Source: Microcebus murinus (Eukaryota; Chordata; Mammalia; Primates; Cheirogaleidae). Taken from it: 64,000 nucleotides of DNA. Below the pieces are notes generated by a model that saw only the letters and a program-made list of their open reading frames with translations, ran no database searches and was not told the origin of the DNA. The stretch spans positions 32,567,501 through 32,631,500 of the forward strand of contig NC_134109.1 of the NCBI RefSeq assembly GCF_040939455.1. The letters run 5' to 3'. The position numbers and the translations under genes were made by a program. This document shows, piece by piece, positions 24,887 to 38,147 of this stretch (positions within the stretch are counted from its first letter, which is position 1; each line of letters opens with the position of its first letter).

Positions 24887-25189
24887 TTTTTATTTTTATA
24901 TTTTGAGACAGAGTTTCACTGCGTCACCCCAGGTAGAGTGCAGTGGCGTCATCATAGCTCACTCTAACCTCAAACTCCTGGGCTCAATAGATCCTCCCTG
25001 CCTCAGCCCCCTCAGTAGCTGGGACTACAAGTACCTGCCACCATTCCCAGCTAATTTTTTCTATTTTTGGTAGAGATGCGGTCTTGCTCTTACTTAGGTT
25101 GGTCTTGAATTCCTGACCTCAAGCGATCCTCCTCTGTCTCAGCCTCCCAGAATGCTAAGATTATAGGCATGTGCTACCACATCTGGCCT
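24887..25189 (-). mobile_element. Alu, antisense
   Basis: Dimeric Alu: gagacagagtttcactgcgt through gtgctaccacatctggcc. Moderately diverged. Confidence 0.93.
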
Positions 25190-26245
25190 CCTCTCTTGTT
25201 TTTTCAGATCTGAATTAATACCCCATGACCTTGTGCCTTTCTTCTGTTTGAACTATAAACTAAACTTTTCTAAAGCAAACCACCCCTTAGCAGATAACTT
25301 AGGCTGTTCTGTTTCAGATCCTTAGCCATTCCATAAATTTGGAGTGTTCTTCCCACAAATTTGGAGTATTCTAATCACTGTCTGACTTAGGCTGTTTCCA
25401 AGTGTCATTCTATCTTTTCCAATACATATTGCCCTGTAGGGAGGCCTAGCTGTCTAATAAAACTCCAAGGCCCTGGTGAAAAATTTTGATCACACTCAAA
25501 TCTATGTGCAATGTGTGAAGTTGGCTTTGGAAGTCTCTAAGGGTTCACAGAAATATGCCATTGAGCAAGAATGAATGTAGACACATATGTCTCAGAAAGC
25601 CTGGAGCTCCACATGGTAGGTATGTGGTATTGTGGGTTGTTAATCCCACCTCCCACAAATAGCCAGGTTGTTTTCTCTTGAATATTTCCTTCATATCAGA
25701 CTAGCTCAACTTTAACTGAATTCTAATAAATACACTTTCTCCTCTCTTTACCCATTCTTGCAAAGAAAGTGGGCACCAATATTTTAAAATTTTTTGAGGA
25801 ACATTTAAAGTATACATAATATGCACTAGTACTAGATCCCAGATCCCATTACCATCTGGAAGTAATTTCTATTATTTATACCATCCACACACCCATCCAT
25901 GAACTTATTCAATCCACAAGTATTTACTATGCTCTTTTCTTTGTGCAAGGCACTATCGTAGGTGCAGGGAATACATAGCAGGGGAAAAGATAGAGGGGTC
26001 CCTGATACCATGGAGCTGACATTCCAGTGGCAGCAGACAGACAATACAGGGAAGCCTTTGGGCTTTCTCTACTTTGACATTCTACCATTTGCCCCTCATT
26101 CTTGGGCATTCAATCCATCCACCCGCAAACATTTGAGTCCCTATTCTAGGCCAGACAGATTCAATTTCAATTTACATGCTGTATGTTTGCACTTATTAGA
26201 AGATTGCCACCTGTTTCTACCTCAGCTTATTTCTTAGATTCATGT

Positions 26246-26575
<330 letters not shown>

Positions 26576-27094
26576 TAGATCCATGTTTTGAATTCCCCAT
26601 AAGACTGAGAAGATCAGGGCCATTTCCTTTGATCTCACTCCCTTCCATTCTATAAGGCCCAGGGCAGTGCTTAGTAGCTGGGGGCTGCTAAAATGACTGG
26701 GGGGGGGGCATTTTCCCACTGTTCTTCACTTCATCCCTATGCTGTGTGTGTGTAGGCTTCTCTTAGCTTACAAGCAGAAACACAGAGGCCTACGTACTCT
26801 AAATAAAATGTGGAAGAAGTTGGCTTTTGGATCTCATAGGTTTCTCCTTGCACACACCCTCTCCTCACCCTTTTATGTCCCTCCACTCAGGTATCTATTA
26901 ATATTTTGCTGTCATCAAATAAGCTGTCAGCTGATTTCCTCTAGCTCTAAAGTTATGGTTGGCAAACCATTCGATGTTACCCTTCTCAGGTGTGCCTGCA
27001 AGTTAATATAAAACTCTCAAAGTAAGGGAATGGATCTATAATGGTAGACAGTGCAACAGGACTGGGGTGGGTGGGGGAGCCTTCCAAGGTTCCC

Positions 27095-27245
27095 ACAGTA
27101 CTATTAATAATGATGATGATGAGAACCATCACCACCAACAGATGTTAATCTTCACCACAACCTTTGGAGGTAGGTAGCTTATAAGTGCTGAAGCCGGGTT
27201 CCAACCCAGGCTACCTGGTTCTACAGTCCATACTTTTAACCACCA
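27095..27245 (-). repeat. MIR SINE fragment, antisense
   Basis: Text cttataagtgctgaagccgg, gttccaacccaggctacctg and ccatacttttaaccacc is typical of the antisense MIR 5' half. Confidence 0.8.
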
Positions 27246-27449
27246 CAATGGCAGCCCCTAATCTGGCACAGATTGAAGCAGATCAATCTCCACTTCACTG
27301 GCATAATACATCAAATAAGGCAGAAGATACAACAGCAAATAAGGGCATTTTTTTCTGCAGCGTGGATATTGCATGATTCAAGACAAAGAAGGGAACTGGA
27401 TGGGGCATCCATGTGGGGTGCCTTAGCTGTTTACAAGCTTACACATCCT

Positions 27450-27778
27450 GCTCTTCATCTCTGAATGTCCTAATCCTACCTGCCTTTCAAACCCCATATA
27501 AATGCCACCTCTTTCAGAAGTTTATGCTGATTTCTCTAGCCTAAGGTCATCTTTCTCTAAGTCCCTCACACTTCATCTGAACTCTCTGATAATTATTCCT
27601 GCTTTTTTCAGTTTTCAGTTAATGTTACCTGAATTTACTACCACCTGTTTGAAAGCAGAGAAGATCATCATTGTTGCTGCTGCTTCTGGTCCCACAAACC
27701 TCCAGTATGGTGCTGTATACATAATAGAAGCTTCATTCATTCATGAAATGCATGAATGAATGAGTAAATAAATGCACA
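27450..27778 (+). repeat. L2 LINE 3' fragment
   Basis: L2-type text from ctttcaaaccccatataaat through aagcagagaagatcatcatt, finishing in cattcattcatgaaatg and aatgaatgagtaaataaatg. The tail forms a 13-bp perfect hairpin (27733-27763). Confidence 0.78.
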
Positions 27779-27779
27779 A

Positions 27780-29929
27780 ATCGGTGATCCATAGAAGCTC
27801 TACTGACTCATACTCATTTTGAGGACTTATCTGGTTCCCCCTCCCCCAAAGCTAGAGGACTTAGATGATGCCATAGAAAAGAGCAGGCTGCCCAGTCAAT
27901 CACTGCCAAGATTCTCAGCTTGGGCAGGCCCAAAGTTTAGTCTTTGGTTTCAGCTGCTATAGCATCACATGTTTTTCCTGGCTTGATCCCACTTCTAAGA
28001 GGCTCAGAAAGTGGAAAAGGAGCCACAAGACAAAACGTGCTGGGCATAAGAACCCTAGGCCTTCTCCAGGATGGAGACACCTTCTAGGGATGGTGCCTAT
28101 GCCCTCCTTTTAAAGTATAGGTATGACCCTCACCTAGGGCAACCCAGCCCGGCCCTTCTCTGTGGGTGGCTAAAAAAGACCAGTATGGTGCAGGCAGCAC
28201 AAAGATGTCAGGAACCTTGGGTGCAGGCTATCTTCGAGGCTGCTTTTATAGAGTTCTGGTCCTGGCAGTTTACATGAGCTCCTATAATAAAACTCCAACC
28301 TTAAGAAAAAATGAGTTTTGCCTTTGTAGCCCAGGAAAGCAGACATGAAGAGGCAGCCACGTGCTGAGGGTAAGCTGGCACCTATTCTTCCACTTTCTCT
28401 TCTCTAATTCCTATTCCAGAAAGGCTTCCTTTGACACTGGTAATGAATCCTTCCTCTTTTATGTTTCCTTCCCCTTCCCTCCCACTATCCCAAATCTCAT
28501 ATTAGCTGGGGTGAAGGGCAGAGTGAAGTGAGCTGGCAGAGGGAAAGTGTAAGCAGAAGAGTTTCTTCCTGTAGGGGCAGGTGGTAGGACTGGATTTCTT
28601 TCTATCCCGACTTTCTGCTATAAGATGCAGGGGCCCGGAGACAATGCAATATGTTCAGCCAAGAAAACTATAGTGAGAGGCAGTTGAGGGAGATAGCTCA
28701 GAAATATGGCTTTGTATCCATCCACAATTTCCTGTCCTGCTAGTTTTTTAATCCCATCTCATGATCAGCAAGATTATGTGGTTGTTGATGAATTCAGCAG
28801 GGATTTCCTTGTTGAATGTGTCTGACACTTTCATCTTCATGCAAGGGTCCTGCTGGGAAGCTAGGGAGGAAACCCACTGATTCTGAAATGTCCTTCTACA
28901 GGGACCCTATTATCTCACTTCAACTGGAGTCCTGGGCTAATAAAAACCCATTGCTAAGTTAAACAAACCTTTCCTCTAGCTATGCCAAGTGTCTGCGACA
29001 GAAATCCTTCATGCCAGGGTTTTTCCTCCTTGTCCAAGACTTAGAAAAAGGTTGTTTTCTCAGCTGCTTTGAAGCCCAGGAAGAGAGCCAGGGAGGCAAA
29101 CAAACCAGTTAGTCTTGCATCAGATAATTCAACAGGCTTTTGATAACCTCAAGTCTTCTGTCCCTTCCCCAGGTTGAGCTGAACTCTCCAAGCAAAGGGA
29201 CAGAAGGGCCGGAAATGCTCCAGACAGGAAGATCTGTGACTGGAATGAGGCCACGAAATCAGGGGGGCTTGAAGTGTACCCAGCGATCCTCATAGGAATT
29301 CCCCATTGTGTTGAGAGAGCTAGAGGGAAAGGTGGCAGAGAGCCAGCTCCAGTCTGCGATTAGAATCTGCTTCATCACTTGGAAAATCACTCTCCACGGA
29401 ACACTGAAGCCTCAATACCAACAGCTTCACAGTTATGAGGGAGGGCAGAGAATGAGTTCAGTGGCATCTAAACTGCCTTCTCGAAATGGGGAAGTAAGAT
29501 CTGTAGAAGTAATATAGTGCTGGAAAATGGCAGGGTGGAAAAATGAACTGTATTTGACCAGGCATGAATTTATTAATTTGTCCACATGCAGCCTACTTTA
29601 CAACTTTTCCTACAGAGATTAAGGGACAGAAAGTAAGCTGATCTGAATTCCTGATGAAATATAATTCTAGACTCTGGGAAGAGTCTACTAGGAAGTTTGA
29701 CCTTGAGGCTATAAGATCTTATTCCCTCTTAGAATACCATTATACTCTTTTATAACATCTCTCTGGCGATTGTTTTCAAAACGTTTACCTATAACTATAT
29801 GAAAGTATTGTCTAAGAAAGAGCTAGTTTGTTAAAGACAACATTAAGTTCTTCAAATCATTAAGATATGTACTTAGTAAATTATGGAACAGTAATAGTTC
29901 AGGGTCAAAGTGACATTTTCAATTTATTG
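27780..29929. other. Unassigned intronic DNA
   Basis: No gene or clearly assignable repeat recognised; short chance frames only. Confidence 0.4.
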
Positions 29930-30230
29930 TCTTTTCCCCAACATTTTTTAATGGAAATTTTCAAACATACAACAAAGTTGAAAGAATTTTACAGTGAATA
30001 CCCATAAACCTATCAACAGGTTCTACCATTAACATTTCATTATACTTGTTCTTATCACATATCTATTCATCCATCAACCCATCTTATTTTGGTTATTGTT
30101 TCATTTCAAAGTAAATTGCAAACATCAGTACACTTTTCCCTAAATACTTTAGTATGTATATAATTAACTATAAGCTTAATATTTGTTAATACATTTTAAA
30201 AACTATGTTGGGTTTTTTTTTTTCAGTGAA
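29930..30230 (+). repeat. Old L1 3'-UTR-like fragment
   Basis: tttcaaacatacaacaaagt, ggttctaccattaacatttc and caaagtaaattgcaaacatc resemble the 3' UTR of mammalian-age L1. Subfamily uncertain. Confidence 0.55.
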
Positions 30231-30384
30231 TTTTATATGTGCTTTGAAAGTGTTAGTTATTTTCTCTGAATTATACTAGAATCAGAGAGAATTTTGTGAC
30301 TACATATATATGGTAGTATGCAAATTTATACAGTCAAAAATATGGGTCACTAATTCTTTCTATAGTAATATTAGCTTTATTGAG

Positions 30385-32060
30385 GTATAATTTACATGCA
30401 ATATTAAATTTTAATATAAGCACTTAAGGTATAAATTTCCCTCTAAGTATTGCTTTAACTATATCACATAAGTTTTGTTTTCATTTTCTCAAAGTATTCT
30501 CTAATTTCCTTGTGATTTACTCTTTGACCTGTTGCTTTTTTAGAAGTGTGTCTCTGTGTGTTTTTAAATTTGCACACATTTTAGAATTTCCAAAATTTCC
30601 TTTTGTTATTATTAATTTTATTCCATGATAATTGGAGAAGTTTGTATGATTTCAATCTTTTAAATTTATTGAAATATATTAGGCTATTGTCTTATAGCCT
30701 AATATATAATTTATCCTGGAGAATGTTCAATGTATACTTGAGAAGAACCTGCTGTTATTAGGTAGAGTGTTCTATAGGTGCCTGTTAGGTTTAGTTGATT
30801 TATAGTGTTGTTCAATCCTTCTGTTTCTTTGCTGAGCTGCAGTCTAGTTGGTCTATCCATTACTGAAAGTAGGATATTGAAATCTCCAACTATTATTATT
30901 GAACTGTCTATTCCCTTCAATTCTATTATTCTATTAGTTTTTGCTGCATGTATTTTGAGGCTCAGCTGTTAGGTGTATATGATTATAATAATTACATCTT
31001 CCAGATAGAGTGACCCTTTTATAATTATAAAATGTTCTTTGTTTCCAGTAACAGTTTTTGTTTTAAAGTCTATTTTGTCTGATATTAGCACAGCTGCTCC
31101 AGCTCTGTTTTGTTTATTTTTTGCATGGCATATATTTTTTCATCTTTTTACTTTCAACCTATTTGTTTCCTTGACTCTAAAGTAGGTCTCCTGTAGATAG
31201 CATATATTGGATTATGGTTTCTTTTTATCTTGTCTGCCAATCTCTGCCTTTTGATTGGAGCATTTCATCTATTTACATTTAATATAATTATTGATAAAGT
31301 AGGCTATCTGCCTGCCATTTTTCTATTTGTGTTCTGTATGTCTTATGTCTTTCTTGTACCTCTATTTTTCCATTACTGCCTTCTTTGTGTTAGACTTTTT
31401 TTTTTTTTAGTGTATACTTTTAATTCTCTTATTGTTTCTTCTACTTTAGATTTTTGAGTTATTTTCTTGGAGGTTGCCCTGAGGATTGCCATTAACATTT
31501 TAACTTCAAACTAGTTCAGACTAATACCACCTTAATTTCAATTGTTTACAAAAACTTTGCACCAATATAGCTCTATCCACCCCGTTTGTACTACTGTTAT
31601 ATAAATTACATCTTTATACATTCCGAATCCATTAAGGCAGTTTTACATTTCTTGCTTTATGCAGTTGTCTTTCAAATCAGATAGGAGAGGAAAAGAATTA
31701 TAAACAAAAATATACTCTGTTGTCTTCTATATTTATTTATGTGTTTACTTTAGCAGTATGCTTTTTTTCATGTGGATCTGAGCTATTCTTTAATGTTCTT
31801 TCATTTCAGCCTGAAGGATTTTTTTATTTTTTTAGCATTTTCTATAGGACAGGTGTACTAGTGACAAATTCTCTCAGATTTTGTTTTTCTGGGAATGTGT
31901 TAATTTCTCCTTCATTTTTGAAGACTAGTTTTGCTGGATGTAGAGTTCTTGATTGACACTCTTTCTTTCAGTAATTTGGATATGTTATTCCACTGCTTTC
32001 TGGCTTCCATGGTTTCTGATGAGAAGTCAGTCAGTCAATTTCATTGAGAATCCCTGTGTA
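30385..32060 (-). mobile_element. Old antisense L1, ORF1-ORF2 junction through the endonuclease region
   Basis: Read on the minus strand it runs from ORF1-side text at about 32050, through the start of ORF2, to the endonuclease domain at 30711-30920 (IVGDFN...DRPTR, NNTINQL, YRTLYL) and on to the edge of reverse transcriptase. Frames are broken by stops and indels, so it is a dead, old L1M-type copy. A 14-bp perfect hairpin lies at 30674-30707. Confidence 0.85.
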
Positions 32061-32940
32061 TGAAATTACTTAGTGGTCCACTAATGATTGAACAAATTTC
32101 CTTAAATGCCATGAATCAGTAAGTCTCTCAGCCTTAGCCTCTGTGTATGTTTTAGAGCATGCATTTAACACTCCAGCAAGCAGTTTATAACTCTATCTTA
32201 TTCTTCGTTTCCATCTTCCACAGAGCCTCAAGGTCAACCAGAGTGAGATCTTTGGGTCTTCTCAGGTCTTTCTTTGGCATAAGCAAAGCCTGGGGTATAG
32301 CCTTCTAGATTCCCTGGTATATGTGAGAGCTTTATAAAGCTTCCTGTAGACATCTCATTCCTCAGTTTTTCTTTTTAATGTTTTTGGTCAGCCTCTTGTT
32401 AGCTCTACCTGGTAATGAGGCCTTAGGCAGCCATGACAGTAAGCAATTGCCACTGATTGTTTCCAACAAATGCCCCGTGGGTAGGGTTGTTCACACAGAC
32501 CAAGTTCTGAGTCTCCATCAAATAAAGACAAGCCCTGAGAATACAGCTTTTTGGAAAACAGGTCAAATAATAACAATTCTCTGTGACAGGGCTTTTGTGA
32601 CATTCCAAACCTATGCTACTCCCCTAAGAAGCTACTAGCACACTAGCTTTCAAAGCTACCAAGGATGCCAGAGTGGTGGCTTTCGAGGCATTGTAGCACT
32701 GGGGAGAGGAGTATGGGATTAGGGCAAACTAAAATGCCATTAGATCTCGCTGTTCTTACTGTTATTCACTTGTTTTTCTCATATAAATATTCACTGGATT
32801 ATTTGCAAGCTTTTATTTAATTTCTAGAGTTCTGAAAAAGTTTATTTTGAGTTTTTGTCAATGTTCTTATTGCTTTATGGAAGGGTAGATTTTTGGAATG
32901 TCTTGCTTCACCATTCTGGAAGTTGAGTCTCCCAAGCCAA

Positions 32941-33126
32941 TTTTTTTTTTTTTTGAGACAGAGTCTCACTCTTGCCCAGGCTAGAGTGCCGTGGCATCAG
33001 CCTAGCTCACAGAAACCTCCAAATCCTGGGCTCAAGCAATCCTCCTGCCTCAGCCTCCTGGGTAGCTGGGACTACAGGTATGTGCCACCATGCCCGGCTA
33101 ATTTTTTATATATATATTTTAGTTGT
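32941..33126 (-). mobile_element. 5'-truncated Alu with TSD, antisense
   Basis: Contains only the right monomer and part of the linker (T run, gagacagagtctcactcttg, then catgcccggctaattttt). It stops after atattttagtt. Flanked by CAAGCCAA at 32933-32940 and 33127-33134. Confidence 0.9.
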
Positions 33127-33572
33127 CAAGCCAAAATTTTAAACATCATGATTCAATATCTATCTTTGCTATCTCTGCCTGCTCAACTCTGACACCTACT
33201 TTTCTGTTTTAAAAGTTTTCATAGCCCTAGAGAACTGATTATTTTGTTTTGTTTTTAATCAACTTAATGCTTACACATAATTTAAAATGGCAAATAATGC
33301 TACTTTGTATTATCTTCCAACCCTTTAAATGAATTTGTCAGCTGTGATATCTTTACTTTCTAGGTGCTCTTTCTTATCCCCCATTTCTAATTCAGTGCAT
33401 CCTATTCTTGTTATTATATCATCTTTAACTCTGAGGATATTAAATATACTTTAAGTTTTCTTCTGAATCTCATATTATCTCTAATTCTTCATGGTTCTTT
33501 TTTCTGTTTGTTTTCTTCTCTCTTTGATATGAGAGGCATTTTCCAAAGTTTGGTGATCCTATTTAAATAGAA

Positions 33573-33618
33573 ATTAGATAATTAGAAGCACTCTAATTAG
33601 ATAATTAGAAGCACTCTA
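33573..33618. repeat. Perfect tandem duplication, 2 x 23 bp
   Basis: Unit starts attagataattagaag and ends cactcta. The second copy follows immediately without a mismatch. Each unit carries TAATTA-like homeodomain core motifs. Confidence 0.97.
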
Positions 33619-34109
33619 AATGCCATTTGTAAACTGATGGGATCCACTGTAGAGTTAATATACGGAGATAATTTACAAAAATAATCCTTCAATCTTTTTT
33701 TGGTTGATACATTCTAGAAGCAAGGCAGAGGAATGTCTAATATTTTATTGAAACCTATTGATGTCTCAAAGAGATTCATAATCTTTTTGCCCTGTTAATA
33801 TTATTATTATCATACTAAAATAAATTCAGATGGATCATGAGAAGGAGTAAACATGTGGTCCAACCTCCACATTAAAGAGGAGGCATGCTTTAGTTCTTCT
33901 ATCTCAAATCAGGTAGTGATTTGGTGGCATTATCATAATATCAGCTTTGAGGGTTAGTTACATATATTATACATATGTATTAATAACAAACAGCTCCTCT
34001 CAAGGGTGCTGAATATAATTTTTAAGCTATCATCAAATCATGATTATATGGGGCTAAAAAAAAGGTGGCTTAGGATCAAGTACAATCATCCTTAGTACCA
34101 AAGGTAACA

Positions 34110-34300
34110 TGCTATGAATTTGGTCAAACATGGCTTCAAATCTTGGCTATATGATTTTGGGCACTCTAACCTCTCCAAACCTTGTTTTCCTCTTCTCTCA
34201 AATGAGCACAGTAATACTGACCTCACAGTCTTACTGTGAAGATCAAAGAGATGAAAGAAATTAGTGAAAAATTTAGCACATCATAGGAACCTTATGGGGA
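34110..34300 (+). repeat. MIR SINE
   Basis: aacatggcttcaaatcttgg, ccttgttttcctcttctctc, ctgacctcacagtcttac and gtgaagatcaaagagatga follow the MIR consensus layout. Confidence 0.85.
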
Positions 34301-35352
34301 TTAAAATGCAAGAGAGTTAGTAACTTGCCCCGTTTTGAAGGCTAAAGTGTTAGTTCAAAGGTCTAGTTACCTTTCGTTGCTGCCACTGTGGGAGTGTCTA
34401 TGTGTGTAAGGCTAATGTGCAACTTCACACACAGGTTGTAGAACTATATGGTTAGGTTTAAAATGAGATTTCTAACCATTACTGAAACTGTTAATGTTAG
34501 CATTTGTTAATATTACCATTGGGTGCTCTAAAAGAAGTGAGAACTGATTTTATCACTAAGTTCATGGCTATCAAATACTATATTTAAACTTTATTTTTAA
34601 AGTTTTTTTTTTTAAATCAAAAGTTAACATAAGGATCACCTATTCTAAGCATGAACTGATTTCATTATTATTTGAATTTGGAAACTTCAATCTAGCTCCA
34701 ACTAACGCAATAGAATACTGTCACAGGCGATTTCGAACTACAGAGACCCATTCTGTTTCTCTACCCTAAATCGGGAGTATAGAAATGACCAGAAAAACAA
34801 GATGCACAAGAGCTCTGTCCAGCTGTAAATGCTAAACTCTCTGGACATCCAGTTAGGCAGGCCTGACTTCCCAGCACCATCCACAGATCCACAGGAAACA
34901 GAGCTTGGTCCTCTTGTCCAAGCCCACTAGAAAACCCAGCCAAGGCGAGGCAGCTCTGGCCTGCAAGGATCACAGAAGGAAGGCTGTGGTTGTGTGATTA
35001 TTATGGTAAAAAGATGCCAGGAACTCAGAGGGTGTGTCTTGAATTCTGAAGCACACATCCCTGTTACATCATGCTTGGGCCACACGGGATCTTCTTTAGT
35101 CTCACAGGAACCAATTCAAGGAAGGCAACATGTTTCTATGTAAAGAGGCTGAAATCTGGGCTTGACACATTCAAAAACAGCTGGTCAAATGGGACTGGTT
35201 TGTGTATTGTACCACATCCTTGGCCCTGCTCTGATGGGTGGAGGAACCAACACTAGTGAGAAATCAACATGCTCTTTCTTCAGAACATGGTCAAATTAAT
35301 TCTGCCTGTTACCACAGCATTCTAACTATTTCCCTTAAGTTCTCCTCCAGCC

Positions 35353-35374
35353 AAAAAAAAAAAAAAAAAAAAAA
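35353..35374. repeat. Poly-A run (22 A)
   Basis: Uninterrupted A run with no Alu or L1 body recognised upstream. Possibly the tail of a degraded retroposon. Confidence 0.85.
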
Positions 35375-35884
35375 GGCAAAGGACAAGAAAGAAACACAGG
35401 ACAGCATTTCAGATGAGCTAAAGGGTGTAACACAGACTAGAGGGGGTACCCATCCTTCCCTTTCAAGCTCATCTTTGTGACAAGCTCAGGAAGATGGAGG
35501 AAAATAAACTTTATATAATAACTCTTGCCCGTGTTCTCAGGGCATAATCAGGAATGTGTCAGCTTGGTCTTTTGTATTTTTAATGTGACTGTCTAAATCT
35601 TACATATATAAACACAGAATGACTCATTTATCAAGTATTGTTGGGGAATTAGGTATCTTTAGCCCACAGAAATTGGCTCATAGACTGAAACAATTCAAGA
35701 AACGGGGATCTGCATGAGGCTTTTAGAAAGAACTTGGTAAGAAGAGCTCCATAGCAACCAGGCTGGCTATGTGAGGAGTTTAAAAACTATCCTATCTCTT
35801 TGAGAACCCACCAGATTTCCACTGGGGGGCCTACTTCAAACATCGCAACTCTTGGCAGACCTGGGATAAAAACAGTGATAAAAG

Positions 35885-36010
35885 CTAACATTTGGTAATT
35901 CAACTCTTATTGTATGCCAGGCACTGTTCTAAAACATGTAATCCTCCTAACAACATTCTGAGGTAAATACCATTATTATCCCAATTTTCCTGAGAAAACG
36001 GAAACACAGG
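35885..36010 (-). repeat. MIR SINE fragment, antisense
   Basis: ttgtatgccaggcactgttc, taatcctcctaacaacattc, aggtaaataccattattatc: characteristic antisense MIR. Confidence 0.88.
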
Positions 36011-38147
36011 TCAGTCAAACAAGCCTGCTGATCAAAAGAGGGGAGGGGCTGGCTACCTATGCCCAGAACTTTTATTTAGGAAGCCTAAGAACAAGTGAGC
36101 CCACCAGGCTGCCACTCGTGGGATCTGATCTGGGGCTATCAGAAGGTCCTTAGTCAAAATCCCCACCCCCCATTTGACTTTTCAGAGTCTAAAATTCTCA
36201 TTAGTCATACGTTGCACTAACGTCAGTGTCTTCAGACCATCTACCTAGATAACACACACGCACGTACCGTCAGGCAGAGCACGTTCTCTAGAATGAGTCA
36301 ACAGATTATCTTTCCTGAAACACTGAGCTCTGAAGTGGAGAATCCAGATGAACACTGACCATGAAAAGGGTAAGAACTGTCTAATATAAAATGCCCCCTG
36401 CACTGAGAAGTCTGGACAGGGCCCTTTGCGAGGTCCAGCATGTCCTGGCACTGAGTCTCCAGAGGAAGGGTGGGAGGTTTGTCACAGACAACTTTAAGCA
36501 AAGTCTTCCTATTGTGTCATCATGCTAAGGATGAGCCCTGTTCAGAATTCTTAGGGCCCTTTTACAGAATCCTAACTGCACGTGCCCTTTTTATTGTTAA
36601 TGCTGACTTGACTACATTGTGAGATTATTTGCCAAGCAACTGATTTTCTCTCTCTTTTCCCTCCACACACTATGAATATGGCTTTAGGGTTTTCTGATTA
36701 TATAAAAAACACATGTTCACTGTAAACAAGTCAAGCAATATAGAGAGTTATGAGGAATAAAGCAAAGCAGCCCCTCCTCCATGATCCAGAGTGAGGGAGT
36801 CTTTATGTCAGGAAGCACAGAACAGAGTGTGGGGTACGAGCTCCCTGCAGAGGTGGGACAGGAAGCAAGTCCAGAAGATCTGAAAAGTCCTAACCTCTTT
36901 TGGGGCCTTTCTGATGTCAGCTTCATTCTGTCACTCCTCTGCTCCTATCCTCTTACTAGTGGGGGAAATTGCCTCCTGGAATGGTGCACAGCAACCTTGG
37001 GCTTGGCCTAATTAGGAGGCATAACAATGGGAAAAGCCTCTTCTTTGTTCTACTAGGGTACCCATCTTAAATAACAACTCTCAATTTTTTGCCCTCCTTC
37101 CCAAGGAGTTAATCATGTTTTAGAAGTAAACTAGAGCTCTGCCTAATTACTATGGGACAAAAGCTTTTATCACAAAGACAAGAGCCCACATGAGTTTTCT
37201 TCAATGCTCAGGGAGGAAGAATGAATTAGAGATAACTACTCTAATGACACTGGATTTCTGTATATACCGGCAGGCAGATTCATCCCCAGGGGACTCAGTC
37301 AGTACTCTAGGAGGAATGAGATACCAAAGAGGAAAAAAAAGGGAAGAGAAAAGAGAATGGAAACAAAACCGAAAAATCAGGTTCAGCAACCGGAGAGCCT
37401 GGAGACCTCAGTCCTCCTCAGGCACAGCTGCAGGATCTCTAACTCAGGAGTCATAAGATGAGAGAGTATAATCTTGGGGACATCTGGGGGTATGGGCCTA
37501 AGGACATCTCATTGGTGACCTGGAACAGTTTTCTGAGCCATCTTTTCCCTTTAAAATTAGGATTTCAAGAGAGAGGCCCAAGTAAGGCAAGTCTTACTAA
37601 AAATATTTAAAAACAACAATTATATTTAAAGATTCATTCAATTCATACCAGTACAGAACACTTTTTATACAATCTTTGTAAAATATTTAGTATGCCCTTT
37701 GGGGTCCCTAGGTAGCAGGGTTAGACAAGGTTAATGATGAAGCAAGCTTGGCTACAATATTCATACACTAAGTTAACCATTTTCTAAATGAAACTATATT
37801 GCTACTTCTCTTGTTTGGATAATTTTTTTTTTTAATAATTAAAAACAAAAATACTTTTAAGTTTTTCTGATATGAGTTTAAGAAATGCAAAATTTCATTC
37901 ATTTTAATGTTATCATCCTCTTGACTACATTACTGTATATCTATTCCATGAATACTATGTTGCTATGAAAAAGGATTAGTAACTATGTATATTTACACAG
38001 AAAGATTATCCATGATGTATGGAGTATTTAAAAAGTAGGTTACATAATATCATATAAGGGGAGCACATACATATTTTCACATATGCATAGAAACTTCTGG
38101 AGGATTTTTCCTCCTACTCTTTATTATTCTATGTTGCTCGATTTTTT
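36010..38147. other. Unassigned intronic DNA
   Basis: No gene recognised. 37940-38110 (tgttgctatgaaaaaggatt, catataaggggagcacatac) may be an L1 3' fragment. The rest is unassigned. Confidence 0.4.

Noticed and set aside
33573..33618. Direct repeats considered as a CRISPR-like array
   Set aside because: Only two adjoining units without spacers, in a mammalian intron.
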